In this document: positions 26,208-36,000 of the stretch, one piece after another
Layout of the letters: each line of letters begins with the position of its first letter
Numbering within the stretch: position 1 is the stretch's first letter
Source: Bacteroidales bacterium
GTDB taxonomy: Bacteria; Bacteroidota; Bacteroidia; Bacteroidales; UBA932
Length of the DNA stretch: 64,000 nucleotides
Assembly: GCA_017630215.1 (NCBI GenBank)
Contig: JAGBVR010000007.1
Span: forward strand, 62,001-126,000
Reading direction: 5' to 3'
Translations under genes and position numbers: made by a program
Notes under the pieces: generated by a model
What the model was told of the DNA's origin: nothing
What the model saw: only the letters and a program-made list of their open reading frames with translations
Database searches by the model: none

Positions 26208-27002
26208 TTATAATTCAAACATTTGCGAAGGATATTGCCTAGGCAGGCAGCGAAGGGAAATACTACCCTTTTCCACGCCGATCTCTCGGAGAGCCGATGC
26301 CGCACTCTTGTAGGCAAGGTCATGTGTGTTGTTGTTCTCACTCAGATGGCAAAGGAATATATTCTTCAGGCCGGGATGCCAGAACCTCTTTATGGCGCTT
26401 GCGCACTCATCATTGCTCAAATGGCCGCAACCCTGCACTATACGCATTTTGAGTTCATATGTATACGGTCCGCTCATCAGCATATCCATATCATAATTCG
26501 ACTCCACCACGACCGTATCGGCCTGACGGGCAAACCCTACCGCTTCATCAGTCATACGACCGATATCGGTCATTATCACGAACATACGTCCATCCACCCT
26601 CACAGCATATCCTACAGTCTGCGTAGCATCGTGTGGAACAATGAAATAACGCACCTGCATTCCTGCGACTTCATTCCACTCCCCTTCTGTCAGTATTTTC
26701 CTGCACGGACCGATTGTCGGAGCCGTAAATGTATGACGGGCAAGTGCATCATGTATGGCCTTGGCCGTATATACAGGCTTGTTCAGACGCTTGCAGAAAG
26801 ACCCCAGATGACGGATATGGTCCAGATGATCGTGCGTAACCAGCACAGCCGAAAAGGAATCCGTCGTAAGATTATATTCCTGGAGCGCCTTCTTGAGACG
26901 ACGAAGGCTCACACCTGCATCGATCAGAATGCCACCATTCTCAGTACCAAGATAATAGCAGTTACCGCAACTGCCGCTGGAAAGACTCATGAATTTCACC
27001 AT
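26208..27002 (-). CDS. YycJ/WalJ-type metallo-beta-lactamase-fold hydrolase
   Basis: 264 residues, cytoplasmic. Starts MVKFMSLSSGSCGNCYYL, the conserved beginning of the YycJ (WalJ) family, with the metal motif THDHLDHIRHLG (HxHxDH, about 56-61) and a later HLSNDECASAIKR and CHLSENNNTHDLA. The family is linked to DNA-end processing or cell-wall/replication coordination in Firmicutes; its role in Bacteroidota is less clear. The start codon overlaps the stop of the upstream HAD gene by 1 nt (TGATG), so translation is coupled. Confidence 0.85.
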   Translation of the reverse strand: MVKFMSLSSGSCGNCYYLGTENGGILIDAGVSLRRLKKALQEYNLTTDSFSAVLVTHDHLDHIRHLGSFCKRLNKPVYTAKAIHDALARHTFTAPTIGPCRKILTEGEWNEVAGMQVRYFIVPHDATQTVGYAVRVDGRMFVIMTDIGRMTDEAVGFARQADTVVVESNYDMDMLMSGPYTYELKMRIVQGCGHLSNDECASAIKRFWHPGLKNIFLCHLSENNNTHDLAYKSAASALREIGVEKGSISLRCLPRQYPSQMFEL

Positions 27003-27631
27003 CAGTTCCCGCCCTCCAACACTTTATCGAGAAGAGCTTCCAGATCTGTTCCCGGCTCGTAATATATTGCCGGAAGTCCAGCCGCTATCGCCCCATCCAC
27101 ATTCTTCTGGGAATCATCGATGAAGAGCATATCTTCCGGGGCGCCGCCTATATCTTCCATCACAGCCTTGTAAAAAGCCTCTGAAGGTTTCAAAGCCTTC
27201 ATCTCAAACGAAAAATAGCATTTGCGGAAGAGTTCCTCCAAAGTAGCACCAGCCTGTGCGAAAAGCTGTCTCGAACGCGGCAGGCATATCGCATTATTGT
27301 TGCTAAGCATGTAAAGGTCATACATCCGGGACAATTTCTGCAAAAGTGATATCTTATAAGGTTCGATCCCCGTCAAGATATGCCACATCGCTCTGTCCAC
27401 ATCTTCTGCAAGCGAACCCGGGCGGGACTCAGAAAGAACTATCTGTCTGAAATCCTCAGCACTAAGTATTCCCTCTTCCAGATCTCCATATATACCTTTC
27501 TGGTGACATGGATCGATGATTTCATCTATCCTGTCATATCCCAGATACTCCTTGAAGGCTCTCTTGCAATCCTCTATATCCAAGTCCACAAGGACACCTC
27601 CCATATCAAAAATCAAAGCTTTTCTATTCAT
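27002..27631 (-). CDS. HAD-IA family hydrolase
   Basis: 209 residues. Motif I ALIFDMGGVLVDLD (5-18; the DMGG form), motif II LSNNNAI, a lysine near FEMKALKPSEAFY and motif IV MLFIDDSQKNVDGAIAAGLPAIYY, all typical of the beta-PGM/epoxide-hydrolase-like subgroup with a helical cap. The ATG at 27631 is used; it overlaps the stop of the upstream TPR gene (ATGAATAG) by 8 nt, and a GTG 12 nt earlier is part of the ribosome-binding region GAGGAGG. Substrate unknown. Confidence 0.85.
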   Translation of the reverse strand: MNRKALIFDMGGVLVDLDIEDCKRAFKEYLGYDRIDEIIDPCHQKGIYGDLEEGILSAEDFRQIVLSESRPGSLAEDVDRAMWHILTGIEPYKISLLQKLSRMYDLYMLSNNNAICLPRSRQLFAQAGATLEELFRKCYFSFEMKALKPSEAFYKAVMEDIGGAPEDMLFIDDSQKNVDGAIAAGLPAIYYEPGTDLEALLDKVLEGGN

Positions 27632-29642
27632 TTTCCTCCTCACAATATTTCTTGATCACGCCATATGCATCCTGCACTCCCAACTCTCCGGCACGTGACA
27701 GGTCAATACATCCTTTCTCCTTATCCTTCAAGTAGATAAGAACCAATCCTCTGTTAAAGAACGCATCTCCCATATATGGGTACAGTTCTATGGCTTTTGT
27801 ATAGTTTTCAATTGAATTCACATGTTCCGAAGACAGACAGTAAAGATTGCCAAGATTATAATACACATAAGGCAGATCAGGAACAATCTCCGCTGCTCTC
27901 TTAACATCTTCTATTGCATCGGTATAGTCATACTGACGGATCACCTGATCCTTGACACGAGCCCTGGTATTGCCGGAATCATCCATTGAAAGGACCTGCA
28001 CATTACTTTCGATAGAAGATATGAAATCAATCATTTCAGCTCTAAGCACACCACGGTTCAAGTGATAGAATGCCGAGTACAACGCATTGAATCCCGCAGC
28101 ACCATCTTCAGCATCTTCGATTGCCTTGCCATAGTAATTCAGTGCAGAATTGAACTGCTTGCCATCATACTCATACAAGGCCCTCAGGAAGAGTTTTTCT
28201 GCTGAAGCACTTCCTTCCCAGGCCGCAGTCTCCACTCCGGCAAGTTCTTCTGCGGAAAGCACCTCTGTAGAATTAAGCACTTTCACGCCCACAGGCAGCT
28301 GATTCTCGAAACGGGTGATCAGAGGATTCTCATACCCTCGGTTCAGAGCATAGACAGTATTATCCTTTTCTCCTGTCAGCACGAATTTATACAATGACCT
28401 CAGACGTATGTCAATATCCCTGTGCTGAAGCAATTCATCATTGAAATCCTTCTTTGCAAATTCGGCATCCAGTGAAAGAAGAGAACTATACTTCTTCGTC
28501 GTATCAGCAAAAGATCCCGCATCTGTTACATTTTTAGCACGGTATTCCGCAACCTTCCTCTGGGCAATTTCGTAGTCTTTCCTGGCCTCTCTGTTCCGTC
28601 CCAGAAGATTTTTAACATACGACCGGTTCATATATGCCTTAGCAAAATCCGGATACAGCCCGATAGCGCGATCATAATCTTCCAATGCGTTCTGATATTG
28701 TCCCAGTTCGATGAAGATAGAAGCTCTGTTGAATATGGCAAGGACATTGTCAGGATTGATATTAAGCACTCTATCCATATCATCCAGAGCATCCTGGTAG
28801 GCTCCGAGCTGAGCGCTGATAAGACCGCGGTTGTACAGGGTCAGAGCATTCCCCGGTTCATCCTGCAAGACTCGGTTCAGATCCTCCATCGCTTCCTTAT
28901 AACGTTCTTGCTCATAAAGCATTATGGCCCTGTTGAAATATGCGAAAGTATTTGCAGTATCCAGTTCGATAGCCCTGTCCATATCCGCCATTGCCATGTC
29001 ATATTTTTTCTGAGCGGCATACAGACGTCCCCTGCGGACATACCCCTCCGGATCAAAACGGTCCAGTTTGATTGCTTTATTATAATCATGTACAGCCTTA
29101 AGGGTATCCCCCATGAAAAGCCAGCTGGCTCCCCTGTTAAGATATGCAGAAGGATCCTTCGGCTCTTTCCTTATGTACCTGTCGAAATCGCTTATGGCAT
29201 TATCGAACTGCTGCGCCAGGAAGTATGTTACTCCGCGACTGAAATACAGACCTTCATAACCGGGACGCAGATCGATTGCCTGCTGCAAGTCTTTCAAGGC
29301 CTGATCATAATTTCCGAACCGGCTTTCGGTAATACCCCGGTAATGCCATCCGGATGTAAAGACAGGATTCAATCTTACCGATTGGTCAAAATCCCGCTTG
29401 GCGCCACGAAGATCGCCAAGATTATATTTTGCTATTCCTCTGAAAAAGTATGTATAATAATCCGTGGTATCCAGACGTGAGAGTACATTGAAATTTTCTA
29501 TAGCGAGAGCATACTTACCATCAGCCAAGGCCTGTCTTCCACGCATAAAGAACACATCCTTGTCGTATTGGGCATAAACCTCACGTCCTCCGGCAATAAG
29601 GAGGATGAAGATTACGGCAATACACTTAAGCACTTTATGCAT
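27624..29642 (-). CDS. Exported TPR-repeat protein
   Basis: 672 residues, signal peptide ending REVYAQ. From about residue 30 to 370 it is an almost unbroken series of roughly ten 34-residue TPR units (recurring YLNRG / YFNRAIMLYEQERYKEAMEDLNRVL / ALTLYNRGLISAQLGAYQDALDDM forms), then a less regular region (about 380-540) and further TPRs to the C-terminus. TPR arrays bind peptides or partner proteins; none is identified here. First gene of the operon TPR, HAD, YycJ, HAD, GH3, transcribed away from the M28 gene from a shared 73-bp promoter region. Confidence 0.8.
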   Translation of the reverse strand: MHKVLKCIAVIFILLIAGGREVYAQYDKDVFFMRGRQALADGKYALAIENFNVLSRLDTTDYYTYFFRGIAKYNLGDLRGAKRDFDQSVRLNPVFTSGWHYRGITESRFGNYDQALKDLQQAIDLRPGYEGLYFSRGVTYFLAQQFDNAISDFDRYIRKEPKDPSAYLNRGASWLFMGDTLKAVHDYNKAIKLDRFDPEGYVRRGRLYAAQKKYDMAMADMDRAIELDTANTFAYFNRAIMLYEQERYKEAMEDLNRVLQDEPGNALTLYNRGLISAQLGAYQDALDDMDRVLNINPDNVLAIFNRASIFIELGQYQNALEDYDRAIGLYPDFAKAYMNRSYVKNLLGRNREARKDYEIAQRKVAEYRAKNVTDAGSFADTTKKYSSLLSLDAEFAKKDFNDELLQHRDIDIRLRSLYKFVLTGEKDNTVYALNRGYENPLITRFENQLPVGVKVLNSTEVLSAEELAGVETAAWEGSASAEKLFLRALYEYDGKQFNSALNYYGKAIEDAEDGAAGFNALYSAFYHLNRGVLRAEMIDFISSIESNVQVLSMDDSGNTRARVKDQVIRQYDYTDAIEDVKRAAEIVPDLPYVYYNLGNLYCLSSEHVNSIENYTKAIELYPYMGDAFFNRGLVLIYLKDKEKGCIDLSRAGELGVQDAYGVIKKYCEEENE

Positions 29643-29671
29643 ATAAATTTTATGATGTTATTGTTTTTTCC

Positions 29672-29699
29672 TAATTTTGGCGGGCAATTTACAAATATA
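29672..29699. promoter_or_regulatory. Divergent overlapping promoters (TPR operon / M28 gene)
   Basis: Forward -7 box TAATTTTG at 29672-29679 serves the M28 gene; reverse-strand TATATTTG (29692-29699) serves the TPR operon. The two lie 12 nt apart and face away from one another's gene, so RNA polymerase binding at one may hinder the other. Confidence 0.55.
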
Positions 29700-29715
29700 G
29701 TCATTTATTGCACGG

Positions 29716-30738
29716 ATGCAGACAAAAAACATCAAAAAATATATATACGCGGTAGTTTTATCGGCAATTTTACTTATGTCATGTCCGAAAGCCTACGCTC
29801 AGAACACCAGACTGACGATGCACAAGCCGGCCCGCAACCTCATCACCCGGGAAAAGCTGGAGCGAGAAGTGTCCTTTCTGGCCGACTCAATCTGTCAGGG
29901 CAGAGCTACAGGTACAAGAGGAAGCGTCGAAGCGGCATTCTGGATTTCCGAAAAGTTCAAGGCTTCCGGACTGCTCATGTTCGGGGAAGGATGGGGACAT
30001 TCCCTTATCACCGAAAACGGCACTACAGGCCATAACATCATGGGATTCCTCCCGGGGTCATCCAAGACACATCCTGACAGATACATAATTGTGGGAGCGC
30101 ACTACGACCATCTCGGAACGGCAGGCACGCGTCTCTATCCCGGAGCCGACGCCAATGCATCCGGCGTCGTTGCGATGACATCTCTGGCAGACATGCTCGC
30201 CACCACACGATCGATCGGACGTTCATACGGAAGCAACATCATATTCGTGGCTTTCGACGCCAAGGAAATGGATATGGCCGGATCCAAGAAGCTCTGGGAA
30301 TCAATCGCTAACGGCGAACTGACCGACCCTGTCAGCAAAAAGAAAATCACAAAGGACAAGATCGCCTTCATGGTCAATATAGACCAGATAGGAAGCAGCC
30401 TGGCGCCTCTGGACAAGGAGCGCGAAGACTACATCATAATGCTGGGAAACCCTTATCTCAAAAGGGCATACAATGATATGCTGAAGGTCTGCAATGAGTA
30501 TTATGACATCGGGCTTGACCTTGGTTTCACATATTATGGAAGCGATAACTTCACAAAACTTTTCTACAGACTTTCAGATCAGAAGGTCTTTGCCGAAAAC
30601 AGGATTCCGGCATTCATGTTCACTTCCGGCATTACCATGAACAACAACAAGCCACGTGATACAGCTTCCACCCTCAACATGGATGTATTCCGAAAAAGAA
30701 TCTATCTCATCTATCACTGGATAGAGAAATTGCTTTAA
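29716..30738 (+). CDS. Exported M28-family peptidase homologue, probably inactive
   Basis: 340 residues; signal peptide ending AYAQ (cleavage about 29). The M28 aminopeptidase fold is clear: GAHYDHLG (128-134), PGADANASG (142-150), FVAFDAKEMDMAGS (177-190), MVNIDQIG (219-226) and a C-terminal NNKPRDTAS. Compared with the family pattern HxD, GAxDN, EE, D and HxxxDT, three key positions differ: the bridging metal Asp is Ala146, the general-base Glu is Lys183, and the last zinc His is Asn311. His129, Glu184 and Asp223 remain. The fold is well supported; loss of peptidase activity is inferred. It may bind peptides or have a structural job. The next gene, an ABC exporter, has its own promoter. Confidence 0.85.
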   Translation: MQTKNIKKYIYAVVLSAILLMSCPKAYAQNTRLTMHKPARNLITREKLEREVSFLADSICQGRATGTRGSVEAAFWISEKFKASGLLMFGEGWGHSLITENGTTGHNIMGFLPGSSKTHPDRYIIVGAHYDHLGTAGTRLYPGADANASGVVAMTSLADMLATTRSIGRSYGSNIIFVAFDAKEMDMAGSKKLWESIANGELTDPVSKKKITKDKIAFMVNIDQIGSSLAPLDKEREDYIIMLGNPYLKRAYNDMLKVCNEYYDIGLDLGFTYYGSDNFTKLFYRLSDQKVFAENRIPAFMFTSGITMNNNKPRDTASTLNMDVFRKRIYLIYHWIEKLL

Positions 30739-30754
30739 ATCCAGATATTATTGC

Positions 30755-30762
30755 TATATTTG
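30755..30762 (+). promoter_or_regulatory. -7 box of the ABC-VanZ-amidase-cyuA operon
   Basis: TATATTTG, a match to TAnnTTTG, 48 nt before the chosen ABC start codon. No strong TTTG -33 box, though TTGC lies in roughly the right place. Confidence 0.5.
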
Positions 30763-30810
30763 TAGTTTACGCACGCATGCGAAATGCGTAATTTTACAAA
30801 ACAGCTGAAA

Positions 30811-32640
30811 ATGAAAGCATTCTGGAAAGTCCTTAAGCGGTTCGCCGCTCCGTATAAGAAATATCTTGCAGGGTCTGTGGTACTGAATCTGTTCTCGGCA
30901 GTGTTCAACATTTTCTCCTTTGCCCTGCTCATCCCCATCCTGAACATTCTCTTCAAGATGGACACCAATGTCTACGAATTCATCCCATGGAACGGAATGC
31001 CGGACAAGGAGACATTGATGAACAATTTCTACTGGTACATCAGCGGACTCATTGACAGATGGGGAGGATCGGTAACCCTTCTGATTCTCGGCGTAGTCTT
31101 CGGCCTGATGACCTTGCTCAAGACCAGCTGCTATTTTGCATCTTCAGCAGTGATGGTACCGCTTAGAACCGGTATCGTAAGAGACATCAGGACAATGGTT
31201 TACAACAAGCTCCTGAGTCTTCCTATGGGATTTTTCTCAAAGCAGAAGAAGGGCGACATCATCGCCAGGATGAGCGGAGACGTAACTGAGATCGAAGTTT
31301 CCATCATCAGCTCGCTGGATATGCTCATCAAGAACCCGATACTCATCATCAGCTATTTTTCAGCTCTTATATACCTCAGCTGGGAGCTTACTCTTTTCAC
31401 TGTCACAGTAGTCCCTATGATGGCCTGGGGAATGAGCGCCATCGGAAAGAAACTGAAGAGACAGTCTCTGGAAGCCCAGAGTAAATGGAGCGAGACAATG
31501 GCACAGCTTGACGAGACACTCGGAGGCCTCCGCGTAATCAAGGCATTCATCGCCGAAGACAAGATGAAGGAGCGATTCGCGGCCACTGCTGACGAATACA
31601 GGAAAGCATCAGCAAAAGTCGCTGTCAGACAGGCATCCGCACATCCTGTAAGCGAATTGCTGGGCTCTATAATGATCATGATCGTCCTTTGGTTCGGAGG
31701 ATCCCTTATACTCAGCGACAAGGCGCCGATCGACGCCCCGACCTTCATTTTCTACATGACAATCCTCTACAGCGTACTGGCCCCTCTGAAGGAGTTCTCC
31801 CGTGCCAGCTACAATATCCCTAAAGGACTCGCCTCTATGGAAAGGGTGGATACCATCATGAATGCCGAAAACGACATCAAGGAACCTTCTGCACCAAAGA
31901 AGCTCGGAGGCTTCAGCGAGTGCATCCGCTTCGAAGGGGTCTCATTCAGCTACGAGGAAGGGAAAGAAGTACTTCGCGAAATCGACATCACCATTCCAAA
32001 GGGAAAGACAGTGGCACTTGTGGGTCAGTCTGGATCTGGAAAATCCACATTGGTGGATCTCATTCCAAGATATTACGACGTCGCAGAAGGCAGGATCACA
32101 TTGGACGGTACAGACATCAGGGATTTCCGGGTAAAGGACCTCCGCAGCCTCATCGGAAATGTAAACCAGGAAGCTATCCTCTTCAATGATACGATATTCA
32201 ACAATATCGCCTTCGGAGTGGAAGGAGCGACAATGGAACAGGTGATCGAGGCTGCCAAGATCGCCAATGCCCATGACTTCATCATGGAAAAGGAAGATGG
32301 CTATCAGACCAATATCGGCGACAGAGGAGGCAAACTTTCAGGAGGTCAGAGACAGCGCATAAGCATCGCCCGTGCAATTCTGAAGAATCCACCCGTACTA
32401 ATCCTCGACGAGGCCACATCAGCCCTTGACACAGAATCGGAGAAAATCGTCCAGGAAGCTTTAGACAGGCTGACATCCTCCCGGACCACCATTGCCATTG
32501 CCCACCGCCTCTCCACCATCAGAAATGCCGACGAGATATGCGTGATGCATGAGGGCAGAATAGTTGAAAGAGGAAGGCATGAAGAACTCATAGCAATGGA
32601 CGGCTATTATAAGAAGCTGAATGACATGCAGGCGCTCTGA
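30811..32640 (+). CDS. MsbA-like ABC exporter (fused permease-ATPase)
   Basis: 609 residues. An N-terminal six-helix exporter domain (about 10-345) is fused to an ATPase with Walker A GQSGSGKST (405-413), signature LSGGQRQR (509-516), Walker B VLILDEATSALD (529-540) and the switch histidine in IAIAHRLSTI. Half-transporters of this kind dimerise and flip lipids, lipid A precursors or peptides across the inner membrane. The start at 30811 (MKAFWKVLKRFAAPYKKYL) matches family length; the ATG at 30784 lies too close to the predicted transcript start. It overlaps the VanZ-like gene by 1 nt. Bacteroidota encode several such transporters, so msbA itself is not claimed. Confidence 0.9.
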   Translation: MKAFWKVLKRFAAPYKKYLAGSVVLNLFSAVFNIFSFALLIPILNILFKMDTNVYEFIPWNGMPDKETLMNNFYWYISGLIDRWGGSVTLLILGVVFGLMTLLKTSCYFASSAVMVPLRTGIVRDIRTMVYNKLLSLPMGFFSKQKKGDIIARMSGDVTEIEVSIISSLDMLIKNPILIISYFSALIYLSWELTLFTVTVVPMMAWGMSAIGKKLKRQSLEAQSKWSETMAQLDETLGGLRVIKAFIAEDKMKERFAATADEYRKASAKVAVRQASAHPVSELLGSIMIMIVLWFGGSLILSDKAPIDAPTFIFYMTILYSVLAPLKEFSRASYNIPKGLASMERVDTIMNAENDIKEPSAPKKLGGFSECIRFEGVSFSYEEGKEVLREIDITIPKGKTVALVGQSGSGKSTLVDLIPRYYDVAEGRITLDGTDIRDFRVKDLRSLIGNVNQEAILFNDTIFNNIAFGVEGATMEQVIEAAKIANAHDFIMEKEDGYQTNIGDRGGKLSGGQRQRISIARAILKNPPVLILDEATSALDTESEKIVQEALDRLTSSRTTIAIAHRLSTIRNADEICVMHEGRIVERGRHEELIAMDGYYKKLNDMQAL

Positions 32641-33041
32641 TGAAGCATAGGAAAAGATACATATGGGCTGTAATACTCTGCTGCTATTTTGCAGCGGTCA
32701 TATTTCTATGCCTGGCCAGACCGCAGCATATACCGGCTGTTCAAACAATGATCTGGGGGATTCCGACTGACAAGATTGCCCATTTCCTCATGTTTCTTCC
32801 GTATCCGGTAATAGCATACATAGCATTCAGACCATCAGGAGAAAGAAAATGGGCGCACTTGCTCGTTCTCACAGCTGTGTTTGCCGTGGGAATAGGGATG
32901 GCAATAGGAACCGAGCGGCTGCAAGGTCTGGCAGATTACAGAAGCTATGAAATAGAGGATTTTTACGCCGATGTGTTCGGCATGGAATGTTCTTCACTCA
33001 TAACTGCCCTTTACATCATTATCAAGAAACATAAGACATGA
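32640..33041 (+). CDS. VanZ-like membrane protein
   Basis: 133 residues with four predicted membrane helices. The VanZ-like signature is visible as DKIAHFLMFLPYPVIAY (about 44-60) and, further on, TERLQGLADYRSYEIEDFYADVFG (ends with conserved D..AD..G). VanZ-family proteins occur in cell-envelope contexts and VanZ itself gives low-level teicoplanin resistance, but the biochemical role of most members is unknown. Start codon shares one base with the stop of the ABC gene, and the 3' end overlaps the next gene by 4 nt (ATGA), so the genes are translationally coupled. Confidence 0.8.
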   Translation: MKHRKRYIWAVILCCYFAAVIFLCLARPQHIPAVQTMIWGIPTDKIAHFLMFLPYPVIAYIAFRPSGERKWAHLLVLTAVFAVGIGMAIGTERLQGLADYRSYEIEDFYADVFGMECSSLITALYIIIKKHKT

Positions 33042-36000
33042 CTTTGAAAAAATTCATACTCACTACATTTACATTCCTTGCACTTTGCACCGGTTCTTTT
33101 GGCCAAAGTGCCATCATGCAGGATTTCCAGCCGGTCTGCGACTCTCTTGACGTCATGCTTAAGAAAAACAGGGACGTCAAAGGAAAGCTCAGACTGAAGA
33201 GTATAATGAAGAGAGGAAAGGTACTCGATATATACTTCACCGAATCTTTGGGAGACTATCCGTGGAGAGAAGGTGATCCCGAATGGTTCAGGAAAGAGTT
33301 GAAAAAGCGCTTTCCTGAAAAGTATAAAAGCTACGGTTTGGGAGCAGTATATAGCAAGAACATAGCCTTGAACAGGCTGGTAACTGCAGAACTCGGATTC
33401 GACGGAAGTCCTGACACCATGAAGGAAGCTGTCAAAAAGCCGGCCGGCAGAAAGAATCTCGTCACGGAAATCGGGCGGGACATATACAGCAAAGGATTGA
33501 GCGGCAAAAATATAGCTGTATGGCAGAGTCACGGAAGATATTTTGACGAAAACTCCGAACGATGGATATGGCAGCGCCCATGCCTTTTCCAGACTGTCGA
33601 GGACATGTTTACCCAAAGTTTCGTACTTCCCTATCTGGTACCAATGCTGGAAAACGCCGGAGCATATGTAATGCTTCCTCGTGAAAGAGATGTTCAAAGA
33701 CATGAAGTCATAGCGGACTTCGATGTGATCGATCAGGCCTATGGTAATGCTTATTATAAGGAAAGCGGCAAATGGACAGACGCCGGTCCGGGCTTTGCTG
33801 CCCTTAAACCGATATACACTGGCTTGGAAAATCCTTTCACCACAGGATCAGCCCGTAAAGCAGGATGCGTTATGGAAGGAAGCAAGGGCGAATCTACAGC
33901 CATATGGCGTCCGGAAATCCCGGAAAGAGGCGAATACGCAGTCTACATTTCATATAAATCTCTTCCAGAAAGCACGCAAAATGCCCATTACACAGTCCAC
34001 CATCTTGGCGGAAGCAGCGAATTCATTGTAAATCAGAAGATCGGAGGCGGCACATGGATCTATATCGGCACATTTGAATTCGACAAAGGTTCTGAGGGTT
34101 ACGTAAGTCTGAGCAATGTTACTCCCGCCGGTCACGAGCATGACAAGCGCAGTATAGTAACTGCAGATGCCGTACGTTTCGGAGGAGGAATGGGCAATAT
34201 AGCCAGAAAGCGCAAAGGATCCGAAGAAGAAGCTGTAACTTCCGGCATGCCTCGCTCTGCAGAAGGTGCACGCTACTGGCTGCAATGGGCCGGAGTGCCG
34301 TCAGACATATTCAGCCAGAACGAGCAGCAGAGCGATTATAAGGACGACTACATGTCCAGAGGAGACTGGGTCGAGTGGATAAGCAGAGGCTCTGACATGA
34401 ATCCGTCCAAAAAGCCGGGCAAAGGTATACCTGTAGATCTGTCATTGGGATTCCATTCAGATGCAGGTATTACCCCGAATGATTCCATTGTCGGCACATT
34501 AGCTATATATACATTAAGATCCGAAGGGTCTGAAAAGCTTCCGGGAGGCGAAAGCAGAATGACCAGCAGAGAGTTCGCAGACCTTGTCCAGAGCCAGATC
34601 GTAAATGACATACAGGCTACTGACAATCCCGAATGGAGCAGAAGATGTGTGTGGGACAGATCATACAGGGAATCGCGCACACCTTCCTGCCCGGCGATGC
34701 TCTTGGAACTTCTATCGCATCAGAACTTCGCAGACATGAAATACGGACTGGATCCGGCATTCAGATTCACAGTAAGCCGTGCCGTATATAAAGGCATGCT
34801 TAAATACATGAGCAACCGCTATGGAACCCCATATGCTGTACAGCCGCTTCCCGTGGGCGAAATGGGAGTGATTTTCGGTAAGCATGGCAAGGCTGTCATC
34901 AGCTGGAGAGAGACTCCCGATCCTATCGAGCCGACTGCTAATGCGACCGGATTCATACTCTACACAAGAGTAGACGATGGTGGATTCGACAGTGGAAAGA
35001 AGGTAGAGTTCACTCTGGGTAAAGACGGGAAATATACAACGGAAGTGGATATCAAGCCCGGCAAAATATACAGTTTCCGCATCTCGGCATTTAACGAAGG
35101 TGGAGAGTCTTTTGCTTCTGAGACTATGAGCATCGGCATCCCATCAAAGGGAGTATCCGAAAGAAATGTACTGATAGTCAATAATTTCGACAGAATCAGC
35201 GGCCCAGCATTCATTGACACTCCCGAATACGCAGGATTCCGTAACGACCTGGACAGCGGAGTACCTCATATCAGGGACATCGCATTCATCGGAGAAATGT
35301 ACCAGATGAGACGAAATTCCGAATATGTCTCGAATGACAATCCCGGCTTTGGTGCGTCATATGACGATTATGCAGGGAAGGTCGTTGCCGGAAACACATT
35401 CGATTATCCATACGTACATGGAAAGGCATTCATGAAAGCGGGATACGCATTCTTTTCATGCAGCAATGAGACATTTGCCAGTGATACGACTTTCATGAAA
35501 GCGGCATGGATGACCGACCTGATATGCGGAAAACAAGTTACGACCAAGGCTGGAAACAGCAAAGAAGGACGTTACACCATTTTCAATACTGAAATGCAGA
35601 ATGCACTCAGAGCATATACATCAGAAGGAGGAAATCTGCTCACAAGCGGTGCTTATATTGCGACAGATATCTGGGATCGGGTATATCCGGTACAGATTGA
35701 CAGTACTTTCAAGGCAAAGTCAATAGCTTTCGCGCGAGAAGTCCTTGGGTATAAATGGGTCAGGAATCACGGAAGCAAGGATGGCGAAGCAAGATTCGTT
35801 AAAAGCAGCAGATTTGACAGCCGTAACGGAAAAGCTTTCGGATTCCACAACCAAGTGAACGAAAGATGCTACAGCGTAGAGACCCCTGACGGACTTTCAC
35901 CGGTCTCAGCCAAGACCGGAAGCACGTTCCTGCGCTACTGTGACACGGATATTTCTGCAGGAGTATGCTATGTCGGCAAAGGTTATAAAGCCGTCAGCAT

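Noticed and set aside
29716-30738. Pseudogene status for the M28 homologue
   Set aside because: The frame is intact, the signal peptide and fold motifs are preserved and a promoter is present; substitution of selected active-site residues fits a pseudoenzyme, not decay.
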